DNA of 64,000 bases from Flavobacteriales bacterium (GTDB lineage Bacteria > Bacteroidota > Bacteroidia > Flavobacteriales_F > PHOS-HE28): positions 372,001-436,000 of the forward strand of contig JACJZI010000004.1 of NCBI GenBank assembly GCA_020635655.1. Reading direction: 5' to 3'. Of the stretch, positions 13,107-22,034 are shown in pieces; positions within the stretch are counted from its first letter, which is position 1; each line of letters opens with the position of its first letter. Below the pieces are notes generated by a model. That model was not told the origin of the DNA. It made no database searches and worked only from the letters and a program-made list of their open reading frames with translations. The translations under genes were made by a program, and so were the position numbers.

Positions 13107-13199
13107 GAGGAACCTAGCCGGAGGATGTTCCTTTTGTCTGGCCCCCCGGAGCTGGGAAGGGACGGGAATTGAGCCGAATGTAACTTAACATAATATAAA

Positions 13200-14252
13200 T
13201 TATGCGCCAATTGGCACAAATTCCAATGCCTGTGACATTATGGCTCCGATGCCGCATCCTTGCGGCAGGATAAGGTTCCCCTGTTCATCCATTCCGATCC
13301 CACGGAATGGGTCGTTCTTCAGTAACCAGGGTCCATCCAGGTCCACGATCTCCGCCAGACCCGCCAGATGGGCCATGGCGGTACAACCGAGACTGCTTTC
13401 GCTCATGCTGCCGAGCATGACGGATCTACCCGATCCACGGACCGTTCGGGCCAGGTCCAAGGCGCGATCCAAACCGCCGCACTTCATCAACTTGATATTC
13501 ACACCATCCACGACGTCCAACCAACGCAGCAGGTCCGCTTGCTCTTGGACCGATTCATCCGCGAATACCCGAACCGACGATCGGGCGCGAAGATCCTTGT
13601 AAAGGTCGTATCGCTCCGGGGGAAATGGCTGTTCAAGCCCGAGCACCCGCTCGCGCCCCGCCGCTTCGACCGCACGGATGGCCTGTCCCACGTCAGTGAA
13701 CGCCTGGTTGGCATCCAGGAACAAAGATCGCGGGTCGCGCATCGCAAGTGTTCTCAAGACCTCCTCATCCTCAGGCCCCCCCAACTTGACTTTGAGCGCT
13801 TTGCTCACCGGAAGTTCGGCCAGACGTTCGGGCAGATCATCTGCGGGGCCTATGCCCAAGGTGACCAGCGTAGCCGGATCACCAACGCCTAGCTTAAAGT
13901 ATTCATTCACAGGAACATTCTCCAGTTTGGCCAGAAGATCGTTCAAAGCCATTGAAAGAACATTCCGCGCGGCCGGATGGGCATCGAGCATATCCAGATG
14001 CATCATCCGGTCCATTGGGACTTCAATGCCGGAATAGCGTCTTGACCACTCGGCCAATATCCTGCACACCTCTGTGACCGTTGCAGGCATGTATGGTGGC
14101 AGGGAAACCTCGCCGTATCCCACCACCTCGAGATATTCGATCCGGACGAATACGGCATCCGTTCCGTAGCGGGTCCCGTGCGCGATGGCGAAGGGCCTTT
14201 TGAACAGCAACCGGTATGGACAGATGGACAATCGCAAGTCAGGTCCTTTCAT
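13200..14252 (-). CDS. L-Ala-D/L-Glu (dipeptide) epimerase, enolase superfamily
   Basis: 350 residues. The muconate-lactonizing/mandelate-racemase barrel shows the KxK catalytic pair (ALKVKLGG, about 165-167), metal ligands in LFLDANQAF, LGLEQPF and VFADESV, and the second catalytic lysine in VNIKLMKCGG. This set and spacing match dipeptide epimerases, which act in recycling of murein peptides; the exact dipeptide specificity cannot be read. The N-terminal ATG at 14252 lies only 5 bp from a strong hairpin. Downstream gene starts in or just after its stop. The presence of murein-modifying L,D-transpeptidases elsewhere in the window fits but does not prove this role. Confidence 0.85.
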   Translation of the reverse strand: MKGPDLRLSICPYRLLFKRPFAIAHGTRYGTDAVFVRIEYLEVVGYGEVSLPPYMPATVTEVCRILAEWSRRYSGIEVPMDRMMHLDMLDAHPAARNVLSMALNDLLAKLENVPVNEYFKLGVGDPATLVTLGIGPADDLPERLAELPVSKALKVKLGGPEDEEVLRTLAMRDPRSLFLDANQAFTDVGQAIRAVEAAGRERVLGLEQPFPPERYDLYKDLRARSSVRVFADESVQEQADLLRWLDVVDGVNIKLMKCGGLDRALDLARTVRGSGRSVMLGSMSESSLGCTAMAHLAGLAEIVDLDGPWLLKNDPFRGIGMDEQGNLILPQGCGIGAIMSQALEFVPIGA

Positions 14253-14257
14253 TCATG

Positions 14258-14287
14258 GAAGGGCCCGATCCATGGATCGGGCCCTTC
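14258..14287 (-). terminator. Strong hairpin terminator
   Basis: A 14-bp perfect palindromic stem (14258-14271 with 14274-14287) with essentially no spare loop, 19 bp after the stop of the SRPBCC gene on the minus strand and just before the epimerase start. Confidence 0.75.
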
Positions 14288-14306
14288 ACCACTGAATTGT
14301 GGGGGA

Positions 14307-15347
14307 TCACTTGATCATGTAGTAGATGTTCGTGAGCCACTTGCTGCTATCGGGCTCTTGTTCGGGGTCGGTGACGTACTCTTCGATCACCACGTCCCGA
14401 AGTTCGAGGCCTTTGGCCTTCATCATCTGGTCCATGGCCTCATGGGCCTTCCCACTGCCGTAATACCCACCCTTGTATGGAATGAAAAGTGCCTTGCCGG
14501 CCGGGACCACAGCGGTCTGCATGCCCACCACCTTGGCATCGGCATCGGCCTTTACCGGAATGGCGGCCATCAGGTCGGCTTCCTTGTTGGCCTCATCCCA
14601 TTTGTAGTACAGGCCGGAGGGGGCACCCTCCATCTCCATTTTCGCAGCACCCACCGCCTTGAAGGCAGCTCCGAACGAGGCTGCGAAATAGTCATGCATG
14701 TCCTTCCACTTCACCACCTTCCGTTTGCCCACATACACCAATTCCGGTCGATCGACCGTCTCGATGACAAATCCGTTGTAGGTCTTGTCCCGTATCGCGG
14801 CCAACTCCTGCTCCTTGGCCTCTGCCATGGTCTTCAATTTGGCCAGTCCCTTCTCGAAGTCCGGTCCGACCATTTTGTCCATGTCCATGAACACGGACAT
14901 GATCCTTCCCATGAACCCGTTCTGTTGGGTCATCTTCCAGGTGACCTTGGTTCCTGCGTCCCCTTCCTCCTCGAGGTCCAGGTCCACCTTGCTCTCCGCC
15001 TCCCACGGTTCAATGAACTTGAGGTCCGTGCCCACGTGCTTGTTCGCCTCCAGTTCGATCACCTCCATGCTCCCTTTGCCCACGGTATCCCCTTCCCACA
15101 TTTGCATGGACCCCACCGTACCATCCTCCCCGGAGAATTCCACCTTCTGGTCCTTTTCCATGTCCTTCCACGGGCTCCAATCGTGCATGGTCCTCAGGGA
15201 TGCGACCATGGGATAGACCACGTCCGCCGGCGCGGCGATCGTTGTGGACCGCTGGACCACACTGGTCTTTGGACCGATGAGGCCAAGAATGATCAGCAGG
15301 CCGATGATGGCGCCCAGGATGATGAGTATTGTTTTCAGTGCACGCAT
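14307..15347 (-). CDS. Membrane-anchored SRPBCC protein with C-terminal GyrI-like effector-binding domain
   Basis: 346 residues. One N-terminal transmembrane helix (about 5-25, KTILIILGAIIGLLIILGLI), then a START/polyketide-cyclase SRPBCC domain (about 33-170: STTIAAPADVVYPMVASL and the DWSPW motif), then a GyrI-like/AraC effector-binding domain (about 195-345: ETVDRPELVYVGKR, the YYKWDEANKEADLMAAIPV segment, YKGGYYGSGKAHEAM, EEYVTDPEQEPDSSKWLTNIYYMIK-like end). This SRPBCC-GyrI combination recurs in Bacteroidota and probably binds small hydrophobic ligands. There is no DNA-binding domain, so it is not a regulator in the AraC sense. Confidence 0.85.
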   Translation of the reverse strand: MRALKTILIILGAIIGLLIILGLIGPKTSVVQRSTTIAAPADVVYPMVASLRTMHDWSPWKDMEKDQKVEFSGEDGTVGSMQMWEGDTVGKGSMEVIELEANKHVGTDLKFIEPWEAESKVDLDLEEEGDAGTKVTWKMTQQNGFMGRIMSVFMDMDKMVGPDFEKGLAKLKTMAEAKEQELAAIRDKTYNGFVIETVDRPELVYVGKRKVVKWKDMHDYFAASFGAAFKAVGAAKMEMEGAPSGLYYKWDEANKEADLMAAIPVKADADAKVVGMQTAVVPAGKALFIPYKGGYYGSGKAHEAMDQMMKAKGLELRDVVIEEYVTDPEQEPDSSKWLTNIYYMIK

Positions 15348-15479
15348 GGTCCGGTGAATTTCCCGAAAGATGGTGAACCTCCCAGATCCAAAGAAATGGT
15401 CGTGGTCGCCGCCAGCAATGGTCGACAGTGACCGGCATGGTATTTTCTTTGTTGGAACGACAGATCACAGCCGCCGAAT

Positions 15480-16052
15480 ATGCGCACCATCCATCACTTG
15501 CTCACGGTCGGGAGCTTCAGTCTCCTCGCCTCCATCGCAGCGACCTCCTGCAAGACCACTGGTACTGCTGGCACGAAGGTCAAGTATCCCTTCAGTGGGA
15601 ATGCCTACGAAAGCAACAACCGCTTCTTCCGAGGCACGGGCCAGGGGACCAGTTCGAAACAGAACATCGCGCGGGGGAAGGCCGACCTGGATGCCAAACA
15701 ACAATTGGCCGGGCAGGCCGGAACCACCATGAAAGCGGTGACCGACCAATACCTCGGCCAGACGGACAATGCCCAAGCGGCGCAGGTCGCCGACAAATTC
15801 CAAAGCCTGGTGCGCGAGGTGGTCAACACCGACCTGGCGGACCTGCGCAAGATCGGCGAGGAGACCTACCTGAACGACGAAACCAAGGCATACACCGTGT
15901 ACGTTGCCTATGAGATCAAGAAGAACGCCATGTTCCGTTACATGAAAAAGCAGGCACGGACCGATGCGAAGATCGACAAGGCGACCCAGGACAAGATCGA
16001 CGCGATCCTTGACGAGGAGATCCGCAAAGCGGACGAAGTGGACCACGACTAG
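15480..16052 (+). CDS. Hypothetical lipoprotein
   Basis: 190 residues. The N-terminus is a lipoprotein signal (LASIAATSC, Cys about 24). The mature part is hydrophilic and mostly helical, with a Lys/Asp-rich end (DAKIDKATQDKIDAILDEEIRKADE). The layout, with repeated RGKADLDAKQQLAGQ and YTVYVAYEIKK segments, recalls LPP20-type lipoproteins, but this is a weak resemblance. A TTTCTTTG element (15444-15451), a variant of the -7 box, lies 28 nt upstream. Followed 74 bp later by the YugP-like protease. Confidence 0.7.
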   Translation: MRTIHHLLTVGSFSLLASIAATSCKTTGTAGTKVKYPFSGNAYESNNRFFRGTGQGTSSKQNIARGKADLDAKQQLAGQAGTTMKAVTDQYLGQTDNAQAAQVADKFQSLVREVVNTDLADLRKIGEETYLNDETKAYTVYVAYEIKKNAMFRYMKKQARTDAKIDKATQDKIDAILDEEIRKADEVDHD

Positions 16053-16126
16053 CGTATGCCTGCCGATCTGGCCGCACAGACCGAACGGTACTGGATCTGC
16101 TCGGTCACCCATGAAATGTCAAGGAC

Positions 16127-16813
16127 ATGTGGGGAGCCTACCTGATCGGGATCATCATCTTCTTCGTGAGCATGCTGGTGAGCCAGCAGCTCAAGAGCCG
16201 TTTCGCCAAGTATGCCCATACGCCACTGCAGAACGGCATGAGCGGCAAGGAGATCGCCGAGCGCATGTTGGCGGACAACGGGATCCGCGATGTGAAGGTG
16301 GTGAGCATCCAGGGACAGCTGACGGACCATTACGATCCCGCGAAGAGGACCGTGAACCTGAGCGAGCCGGTATACAGCGGGCGGAACGCCGCCTCTGCGG
16401 CCGTGGCGGCCCATGAATGCGGCCATGCCGTGCAACATGCCCAGGCCTATGCCTGGTTGAACATGCGCAGCAAGCTGGTCCCCGTGGTCAGTGTGAGCTC
16501 GCGATACCTGCAGTGGGTGATCCTCGCCGGCATCCTGTTGATGGGCGCGATCGGGCCCGGTCTTTTGTGGGTCGGGATCGCCCTGTTCGCCATGACCACG
16601 CTCTTCAGCTTGATCACCCTGCCCGTGGAATACGATGCCAGCAACAGGGCCCTCGCCTGGATCAGGAAGGAGCACATCGTGACAGCCTCGGAATACGCCA
16701 TGAGCGCCGACGCACTGAAATGGGCCGCGCGCACCTATCTCGTCGCGGCCATCGGGTCCATCGCGACGCTGGTGTACTACGTGATGCTGGCCATGGGCGG
16801 GCGCCGGAACTGA
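16127..16813 (+). CDS. Neutral zinc metallopeptidase, YugP family
   Basis: 228 residues, integral membrane protein. An N-terminal helix (about 3-19) is followed by a soluble part with the zinc motif HECGHAVQHAQ (about 88-98), then three or four hydrophobic helices (about 125-190) and a final one near 205-222. This matches the Zn_peptidase_2 (YugP) family, membrane metalloproteases of unknown substrate. The segment SEPVYSGRNAASAAVAAHECGHA before the motif is characteristic. No regulatory signal could be seen. Confidence 0.93.
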   Translation: MWGAYLIGIIIFFVSMLVSQQLKSRFAKYAHTPLQNGMSGKEIAERMLADNGIRDVKVVSIQGQLTDHYDPAKRTVNLSEPVYSGRNAASAAVAAHECGHAVQHAQAYAWLNMRSKLVPVVSVSSRYLQWVILAGILLMGAIGPGLLWVGIALFAMTTLFSLITLPVEYDASNRALAWIRKEHIVTASEYAMSADALKWAARTYLVAAIGSIATLVYYVMLAMGGRRN

Positions 16814-16817
16814 GGGC

Positions 16818-18374
16818 TCAGCGCTTGGTTGTGCGGCTGCGGGTCGGCTTGACACCCAGCACACCGAGCAGCCCACGGGTCAATTCGCGGAATACGGTGC
16901 GCCCCACCTGTCGGACCATGGTGTTCTTGCTGAGATCCTCCAATACGCTGGTCTCCTTCTTATCGCGTCCCCCCCTCCCCTTCCGGTCCTGCTCTTGTTC
17001 CTCCTCATGGGCGTCCGCCTGAGCGCGTTCCAACTTGGCGTTGAGGATCTCGAATGCGCTCTCGCGATCGATCAGTTCGTTGTACTTCCTGACCAGACCA
17101 CTGCGCGCCACGAGACCATCGATCTCAACGGATGTGAGCACGTCCATTCGCGTGATGGGTGCGCGGAGCAGCGTGTGTGCAAGCGGCGTTGGTACACCCT
17201 TTTCGCTCAGCGCTGTGATCATCGCCTCCCCGATGCCCAATTCGGTAAGCAATTGCTCGGTGTCATAGAAATCCGTCAGTGGATAGTTCTCGGCGGTCCG
17301 CTTGATCGCCTTGCGATCATTGGCGGTGAAGGCGCGCAATGCATGCTGCACCTTGAGCCCCAGTTGGCCAAGTACGCTTTCCGGCACATCGGTCGGGTCC
17401 TGTGTGCAGAAATAGACCCCCACCCCCTTGGACCGGATCAGTTTGATGATGGTCTCGATCTGTTCGAGCAGTGGTCTGGTGGCTGTCTTGAAGATGAGGT
17501 GGGCCTCATCGATGAAGAGGACCAATTTGGGCTTCTCGGGGTCCCCGACCTCGGGAAATGTGTTGTAGATCTCCGCGAGCAGACACAGCATGAACGTGCT
17601 GAACAGGCGGGGTTTGTCCTGGATGTCGGTAAGCCGGACGATGTGGGCCACACCTTTGCCGTCCCTTAGTTGGAGCAGGTCCTCCACGTCGAAGGACCGC
17701 TCACCGAAGAACCGTTCCGCGCCCTGCTGTTCGATCTCGATCACCTTCCGGAGGATGGTGTTCACGGAGGCAGGGCTCACCTGTCCATAGGTCTTCTGGA
17801 CCTCGTCCTTGCCCTCGGCGGTCACGAACTGGAGCACGCGCACCAGGTCCTTCAGGTCCAGAAGTGGCAGGTGGTTGTCATCGCAATACTTGAACACCAG
17901 CGCGAGCACGCTTTGTTGCGTGTCGTTCAGCTCCAGGATACGCCCGAGCAGCACGGGACCGAATTCGCTGACCGTGGCGCGCAACCGTGCACCGGGTTCA
18001 TCGCTCAGGCTCAGGAGTTCCACGGGCAATGCCTCAGGTACGTAAGGCAGGCCGAGCTTGACATGTCGGGCCTCGATCTTCGGGTTGGTGGTCCCTGGAG
18101 CGGCCAACCCGCTGAGATCCCCTTTGATGTCCATCAGTAACGTGGGTACCCCACTGAGCGCCAGTTGCTCCGTGATCACCTGGAGCGTCTTGGTCTTGCC
18201 TGTTCCGGTGGCACCGGCGATCAGACCATGGCGGTTCATGGTACGCAAGGGGACCTTTACCAAGGCACCCTCGGGGACATCCCCGTCCAACATCGCCCCG
18301 CCGAGTACCAGGGCCTCTCCTTTGAAGGTGTATCCCTCGGTCATCGCGGTGGCGAACGTATCCTTCTTGCTCAT
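16818..18374 (-). CDS. HerA/DUF853-like ATPase (YjgR family)
   Basis: 518 residues from the ATG at 18374; the longer frame lacks support and a -7 box lies 16 nt upstream of this ATG. Walker A is GATGTGKT (54-61), Walker B KLVLFIDEAH, and the RecA/FtsK-like core continues through TRPLLEQIETIIKLIRSKGVGVYFCTQDPTDVPESVL, the DUF853 signature. The C-terminus is a basic tail after a Lys/Asp-rich stretch (DRKGRGGRDKK). The family forms ring ATPases related to HerA helicases but without a known NurA partner; the role is undefined. No nuclease gene lies nearby. Confidence 0.9.
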   Translation of the reverse strand: MSKKDTFATAMTEGYTFKGEALVLGGAMLDGDVPEGALVKVPLRTMNRHGLIAGATGTGKTKTLQVITEQLALSGVPTLLMDIKGDLSGLAAPGTTNPKIEARHVKLGLPYVPEALPVELLSLSDEPGARLRATVSEFGPVLLGRILELNDTQQSVLALVFKYCDDNHLPLLDLKDLVRVLQFVTAEGKDEVQKTYGQVSPASVNTILRKVIEIEQQGAERFFGERSFDVEDLLQLRDGKGVAHIVRLTDIQDKPRLFSTFMLCLLAEIYNTFPEVGDPEKPKLVLFIDEAHLIFKTATRPLLEQIETIIKLIRSKGVGVYFCTQDPTDVPESVLGQLGLKVQHALRAFTANDRKAIKRTAENYPLTDFYDTEQLLTELGIGEAMITALSEKGVPTPLAHTLLRAPITRMDVLTSVEIDGLVARSGLVRKYNELIDRESAFEILNAKLERAQADAHEEEQEQDRKGRGGRDKKETSVLEDLSKNTMVRQVGRTVFRELTRGLLGVLGVKPTRSRTTKR

Positions 18375-18390
18375 GCCGGAAGTGTCTGGC

Positions 18391-18398
18391 CAAAAGTA
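18391..18398 (-). promoter_or_regulatory. -7 box TACTTTTG
   Basis: Exact TAnnTTTG match on the minus strand, 16 nt before the ATG at 18374 of the HerA-like gene, directly downstream of the dodecin terminator. Confidence 0.6.
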
Positions 18399-18408
18399 GG
18401 AACGACAA

Positions 18409-18426
18409 GGGGGGCCGAAGCCCCCC
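18409..18426 (-). terminator. Hairpin terminator after the dodecin operon
   Basis: A 7-bp all-GC stem (18409-18415 with 18420-18426) and CGAA tetraloop, 28 bp after the dodecin stop codon on the minus strand. Confidence 0.65.
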
Positions 18427-18453
18427 GTACCGATGTCCGATGTACTGCCGTGC

Positions 18454-18654
18454 TCAGCGCACCTCGAAGGTGATCTTGCAATTGCAGCGGTATTCCTTGA
18501 TCTTGCCTTTGTCGACGACCGCGCTCTGGTCCTGAACGTAGACCGAGCGGATGTTGCGGACCGTCTTTCCCGCCTCGGCCACGGCTTTGGCGGCGGCATC
18601 CTCCCAGCTGCTCTTGCTGCTGGCGAGGACCTCGATGACCTTGATGATCGCCAT
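18454..18654 (-). CDS. Dodecin family flavin-binding protein
   Basis: 66 residues from the ATG at 18654 (AIIKVIEVLASSKSSWEDA), the standard dodecin opening. Dodecins form 12-subunit hollow shells that store riboflavin or FMN; the conserved Trp of the flavin-stacking site stands in SSWEDA, and the KEYRCNCKITFEVR end is typical. The frame runs further upstream without coding character. Third gene of a minus-strand operon, 20 bp after an 86-residue conserved protein; a terminator follows. Confidence 0.93.
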   Translation of the reverse strand: MAIIKVIEVLASSKSSWEDAAAKAVAEAGKTVRNIRSVYVQDQSAVVDKGKIKEYRCNCKITFEVR

Positions 18655-18674
18655 TGTCCTAAGGGTTTTTGGTC

Positions 18675-18935
18675 CTACTTGGTGGCGGCCCATTTCCTGA
18701 CCTCGGAACGGAACCATTCATCGGCCTCGTCGGTCCATTTGAACTTTTCCCGGATGTAGGCCATGGTGTCCTTTTCGATATCCGTATAGGTGTCACCGTC
18801 CTTCACCGCGGCATACAGCTTCTCAGCGTCGGCCATGGAAATGCGACCGTCACCCTGTCCGGCGGTCAGTTTTTCCGCCAGTTCGATGATGGTGCCGTCG
18901 TACTGCTTGCCGTCAATGGTCTTGTAATAGCTCAT
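18675..18935 (-). CDS. Small conserved hypothetical protein
   Basis: 86 residues beginning SYYKTIDGKQYDGTIIELAE, with a glycine-rich turn (AGQGDGRISMADAEKLYAAV) that looks like an EF-hand-type calcium loop followed by its exit helix, and a C-terminal aromatic-rich helix (ADEWFRSEVRKWAATK). I think I have seen relatives with the same opening in other bacteria but cannot give a family name. It sits in the operon DUF937-like / this gene / dodecin with 33- and 20-bp spacings. Confidence 0.8.
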   Translation of the reverse strand: MSYYKTIDGKQYDGTIIELAEKLTAGQGDGRISMADAEKLYAAVKDGDTYTDIEKDTMAYIREKFKWTDEADEWFRSEVRKWAATK

Positions 18936-18968
18936 GTCGTTACAGGGTTGTTGATGTGCGTGTTGTTC

Positions 18969-19409
18969 CTACCCGAAAAGTTTGCCCAATCCACCGAGCT
19001 TGTCACCCAGGCCGCCCAGCAGTCCTTTCCCGGCATCGCCCAACAGGGAGCCGAGCATGTCCTTGTTGCCACCGACCTTGTTGCCCAAGAGCGACATGAG
19101 CGCGGGGATCACGAGGTCCTTCACGCTAGCGGCCTTGCCAGCGTCCAGGCCCAGCTTGCCCGTGAGCTTGCCCAGGTAATCGGAGCTCAATTTACCGAGC
19201 AGGTCGTTCGCGGCGGAAGAGTTCTGTTCCTTGCTGAACAGGTTGAGCACGGTACCCAGATCGAGGCCACCGCCACCGCTGATCACGTCCTTTACTGAAT
19301 CTCCGGCGGTCTCGATTGCACCATTGGTCTGTTCCTGATCGAGACCCACTTTCTGCATCAGGTCCCCGCCCACCTGTTCCTTGAGGCTGTTGATGATCTG
19401 GTCGAGCAT
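18969..19409 (-). CDS. DUF937/YidB-like protein
   Basis: 146 residues from the ATG at 19409. The sequence has the repeated short Gly-rich helical pattern of the DUF937/YidB group: an N-terminal helix (DQIINSLKEQVGGDLMQKVG), an LDLGTVLNLF segment, and a C-terminal run of GLLGGLGDKLGGLGKLFG. Function is unknown. It is the first gene of the three-gene minus-strand operon ending in dodecin. A TACCTTCA element at 19437-19444 lies 27 nt upstream of the ATG. Confidence 0.8.
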   Translation of the reverse strand: MLDQIINSLKEQVGGDLMQKVGLDQEQTNGAIETAGDSVKDVISGGGGLDLGTVLNLFSKEQNSSAANDLLGKLSSDYLGKLTGKLGLDAGKAASVKDLVIPALMSLLGNKVGGNKDMLGSLLGDAGKGLLGGLGDKLGGLGKLFG

Positions 19410-19512
19410 TTCTTTCGCTTGTGTTGAATGGGAGTTTGAAGGTACGGCCTTCTGACGACGACATTCGGAATCGTCACTTCGGACCGGCACGATCAGGCTC
19501 TGAACGGCCCAG

Positions 19513-20724
19513 CTAGTGGACCACGAGAAGTTTCCCAGAGACCTTCGACGATCCCATGGAACGCACGAGATACAAGCCGGAGGCAAGGTCCGTGGTCGGT
19601 ACCCGGTCCGCCCCGGATCCCACTTCCACTTCCCTCAATACGCGCCCCTGTTGGTCCATGAGAACGAAGGTGCCTGGCCGATCGGATCGTATCGTGGTGA
19701 AAATATCCGCCGGGTTCGGAACAAGCTCGAACTGTTCCGGGTCCGCATGATCCGGCACCGCGGCGTACAACGTCCCGCAACCGGCCGGCTCACCACATAC
19801 CACCCGGGAGCAGAACTGCACGACCAGGTCAATGGCGTTCGTCTCATCATAGGTGAGATAGCCGACATGGTCCGAACCCGGGTAACTGAGGAAACAATTC
19901 GGCACCCCGATGTGGTCCATTCGCAGATGGATGTCGTGGCTGCCGGAAGCGACCAGACCGGTCGGGATACCGAAAACGCTCACCTCCTGGGTCCCGTACG
20001 GCACCACCTGATCACCGACCTCGTGCAGACTGCAAAGGGGTACATCCCCGGCCTCGATCCAACTCGTATCCCCGATGGCGCCGCTGAAACTGAAGCACGC
20101 CGCGACAGCACTGGAGTAGCCAGGATTGCCACTGTTGCCCTCAATGCCGCCCAGGTCCGCGGTATCCCCATACAAGATCGGCGGGATCTCGCTCGACTTG
20201 TCCAGATAGGTGGCATGGATCGCCGAGATGGCCCCGGCTGAGATGCCACCTTGGATGATGCGTCCGGTATCGATCCGATAGGGGTCGCCCAGTTCGGCCA
20301 CGCTGCGGCGCAGATACCGAACGCAGGCCCGCATGTCATGATCACCCCGCATGACGGCCAGTGTGGTGGTGAATTCATTGGGCAGGAATAGACCCGTTCG
20401 ATAATCCGGTGCCACCGCCACGTAGCCCAGTCGGGCGAACGTCCGACAAAGCGGGGCCACGTCGGCCCTGGACCCTCCGATGAACGAACCACCGTATGTG
20501 ATCACCACGGCGGGACGGTGCGCACTCGTGTCGCCGACGGGTTCATACACATCCATGTAGAGCGTTTGTGCTGCTCCGCCTGCGACGGGCGTATTGGCAC
20601 CGAACGGTACAGCGGTCGAGGTCATCACGCTGTCAAAGCGCATGTAATCCGTGAAGGGACAGCCATCCTGACCGTGAACGGACAGGGTGATCAAGCAAGC
20701 GGTGATAAGCAGCATCCGTACCAT
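19513..20724 (-). CDS. Secreted alpha/beta hydrolase with T9SS type-A sorting domain
   Basis: 403 residues: signal peptide (MLLITACLITLSVHGQ), then an esterase-like alpha/beta hydrolase domain (about 55-310) with the oxyanion-type segment VVITYGGSFIGGSRADV, the nucleophile elbow GGISAGAIS and a catalytic His candidate in PGSDHVGYLTY. The last 70 residues are a T9SS type-A sorting domain: VPNPADIFTTI, FVLMDQQGRVLREV, LASGLYLVRS and a KLLVVH end. It should be exported and anchored or released by the T9SS. A weak -7-like TACATTGC (20731-20738) lies 6 nt before the start. The substrate is unknown. It is divergent from a glycosyltransferase gene. Confidence 0.87.
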   Translation of the reverse strand: MVRMLLITACLITLSVHGQDGCPFTDYMRFDSVMTSTAVPFGANTPVAGGAAQTLYMDVYEPVGDTSAHRPAVVITYGGSFIGGSRADVAPLCRTFARLGYVAVAPDYRTGLFLPNEFTTTLAVMRGDHDMRACVRYLRRSVAELGDPYRIDTGRIIQGGISAGAISAIHATYLDKSSEIPPILYGDTADLGGIEGNSGNPGYSSAVAACFSFSGAIGDTSWIEAGDVPLCSLHEVGDQVVPYGTQEVSVFGIPTGLVASGSHDIHLRMDHIGVPNCFLSYPGSDHVGYLTYDETNAIDLVVQFCSRVVCGEPAGCGTLYAAVPDHADPEQFELVPNPADIFTTIRSDRPGTFVLMDQQGRVLREVEVGSGADRVPTTDLASGLYLVRSMGSSKVSGKLLVVH

Positions 20725-20794
20725 GATCGGGCAATGTAGGCATACCCCACCGTCGGTCCCAGCAAGATGGTCGGCAACGCGCTATGATACGGTC

Positions 20795-21946
20795 ATGCAT
20801 CTTTGTGCACCAGCCCCGACCGTGCGGATCGCCATTTGTTCCACCTTCCCGCCCTTCCGTGGCGGCATTGCCCAATTCAATGCGCGCATGGCGGAGGAGC
20901 TTGGTCGCGCGAACGACGTGGTGACCTACACCTGGTCCCGGCAGTACCCCGCCCTGCTTTTTCCAGGCCGGTCGCAGGTGGAACCCGGAACAGTGTCCGC
21001 TTCCGCCGCCGTGCCGGTGCTGGATAGCATCGCGCCATGGACCTGGTCACGGGCAGCAAAGAGGATCTTGGGGGATCGGCCCGACCTGGTGATCGTCCGC
21101 CACTGGACCACCTTCCTGGCGCCTGCGACCACTGCGTTGGCCCGGGGTGTGCGACGCGGTGGGGTGCCGGTGATCACCATCGTGGACAACGCCATCCCGC
21201 ATGAACGCAGGCCTTGGGACCGCGTGCTTGTCCGAAGGTTGCTGGCCAACAGCACGGCGACGATCGCATTGAGCGATGCCGTGGCCGCTGAGATCCACGA
21301 CCTGGCTCCTCGCGTTCCGGTCCAGGTGATCCACCACCCTTTCTATGATCATTTCGGTCAGGCGATCGATCGGACCGAGGCCAGCACCCGACTGGGGTTG
21401 GACCCGACGAAGCGGCACCTGTTGTTCTTCGGTCTGATCCGCCCCTACAAGGGCGTTGATGTGTTGCTCGACGCGTTCGCCCGGCTTGATGGACCATACC
21501 AACTGGTGATCGCCGGGGAACCATACAGCGATGGCGAAGCACTGCGGCGGTCGGTGGAGCGGCATCCGAAAGCGAAGGACATCGTGCTGATGGACCGGTT
21601 CGTTCCCTCGCGGGAAGTGGCCCTGCTGTTCAGTTGCGCCGACGCGATGGTGTTGCCCTACCGTTCCGCCACGCAAAGCGGGGTCACCGCGGCGGCCTTC
21701 CAATTCGGCGTGCCCGTGGTGGCCACCGACGTGGGCGGGCTGCGCGAGACCGTCAAGGACGGGTCCACCGGTGTGCTCGTTCCTGAAGCATCCCCTTCCG
21801 CTGTCGCTGAAGGCATCGAACGCCTGTTCCAACTGGGCACGGAGCATTTCAGGCCGGCCATCGCCGCGCTCAGGAAGGATCGTTCCTGGTCCGCGTTCAT
21901 CGCTGAGGTCCTGGACCTGGCGAACCGGACCGGACCACGGGGATGA
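20795..21946 (+). CDS. Glycosyltransferase family 4 protein
   Basis: 383 residues from the ATG at 20795; the open frame begins at 20687 but overlaps the divergent hydrolase start. Two Rossmann-like halves: the N-terminal acceptor part begins VRIAICSTFPPFRGGIAQFN, and the donor part has LFFGLIRPYKGVDVLLDAF, a switch to VLPYRSATQSGVTAAAFQFG and PVVATDVGGLRETVKDG. This is the GT4 fold; the Gln/Ala version of the E-x7-E region is common in a subgroup. Sugar donor and acceptor are unknown. Most likely envelope or exopolysaccharide synthesis. Confidence 0.9.
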   Translation: MHLCAPAPTVRIAICSTFPPFRGGIAQFNARMAEELGRANDVVTYTWSRQYPALLFPGRSQVEPGTVSASAAVPVLDSIAPWTWSRAAKRILGDRPDLVIVRHWTTFLAPATTALARGVRRGGVPVITIVDNAIPHERRPWDRVLVRRLLANSTATIALSDAVAAEIHDLAPRVPVQVIHHPFYDHFGQAIDRTEASTRLGLDPTKRHLLFFGLIRPYKGVDVLLDAFARLDGPYQLVIAGEPYSDGEALRRSVERHPKAKDIVLMDRFVPSREVALLFSCADAMVLPYRSATQSGVTAAAFQFGVPVVATDVGGLRETVKDGSTGVLVPEASPSAVAEGIERLFQLGTEHFRPAIAALRKDRSWSAFIAEVLDLANRTGPRG

Positions 21947-22008
21947 GCCCATCGTCGGGCGAACCTCCGCTCCCGTCGACCGTATAAAACAGCATGGTCC
22001 GTGATCGT

Positions 22009-22016
22009 TACATTCA
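22009..22016 (+). promoter_or_regulatory. Candidate -7 box TACATTCA
   Basis: 18 nt before the ATG at 22035; differs from TAnnTTTG at the last two positions. The same ending occurs before the DUF937-like gene. Confidence 0.35.
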
Positions 22017-22034
22017 CGGCCGCAAGGAAGAACG

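Noticed and set aside
13091..13219. N-terminal extension of the FkbM protein from the ATG at 13219
   Set aside because: The extension overlaps the upstream gene, is AT-rich, and a -7-like box lies inside it 8 nt before a GTG; the short form is preferred, though not proven.
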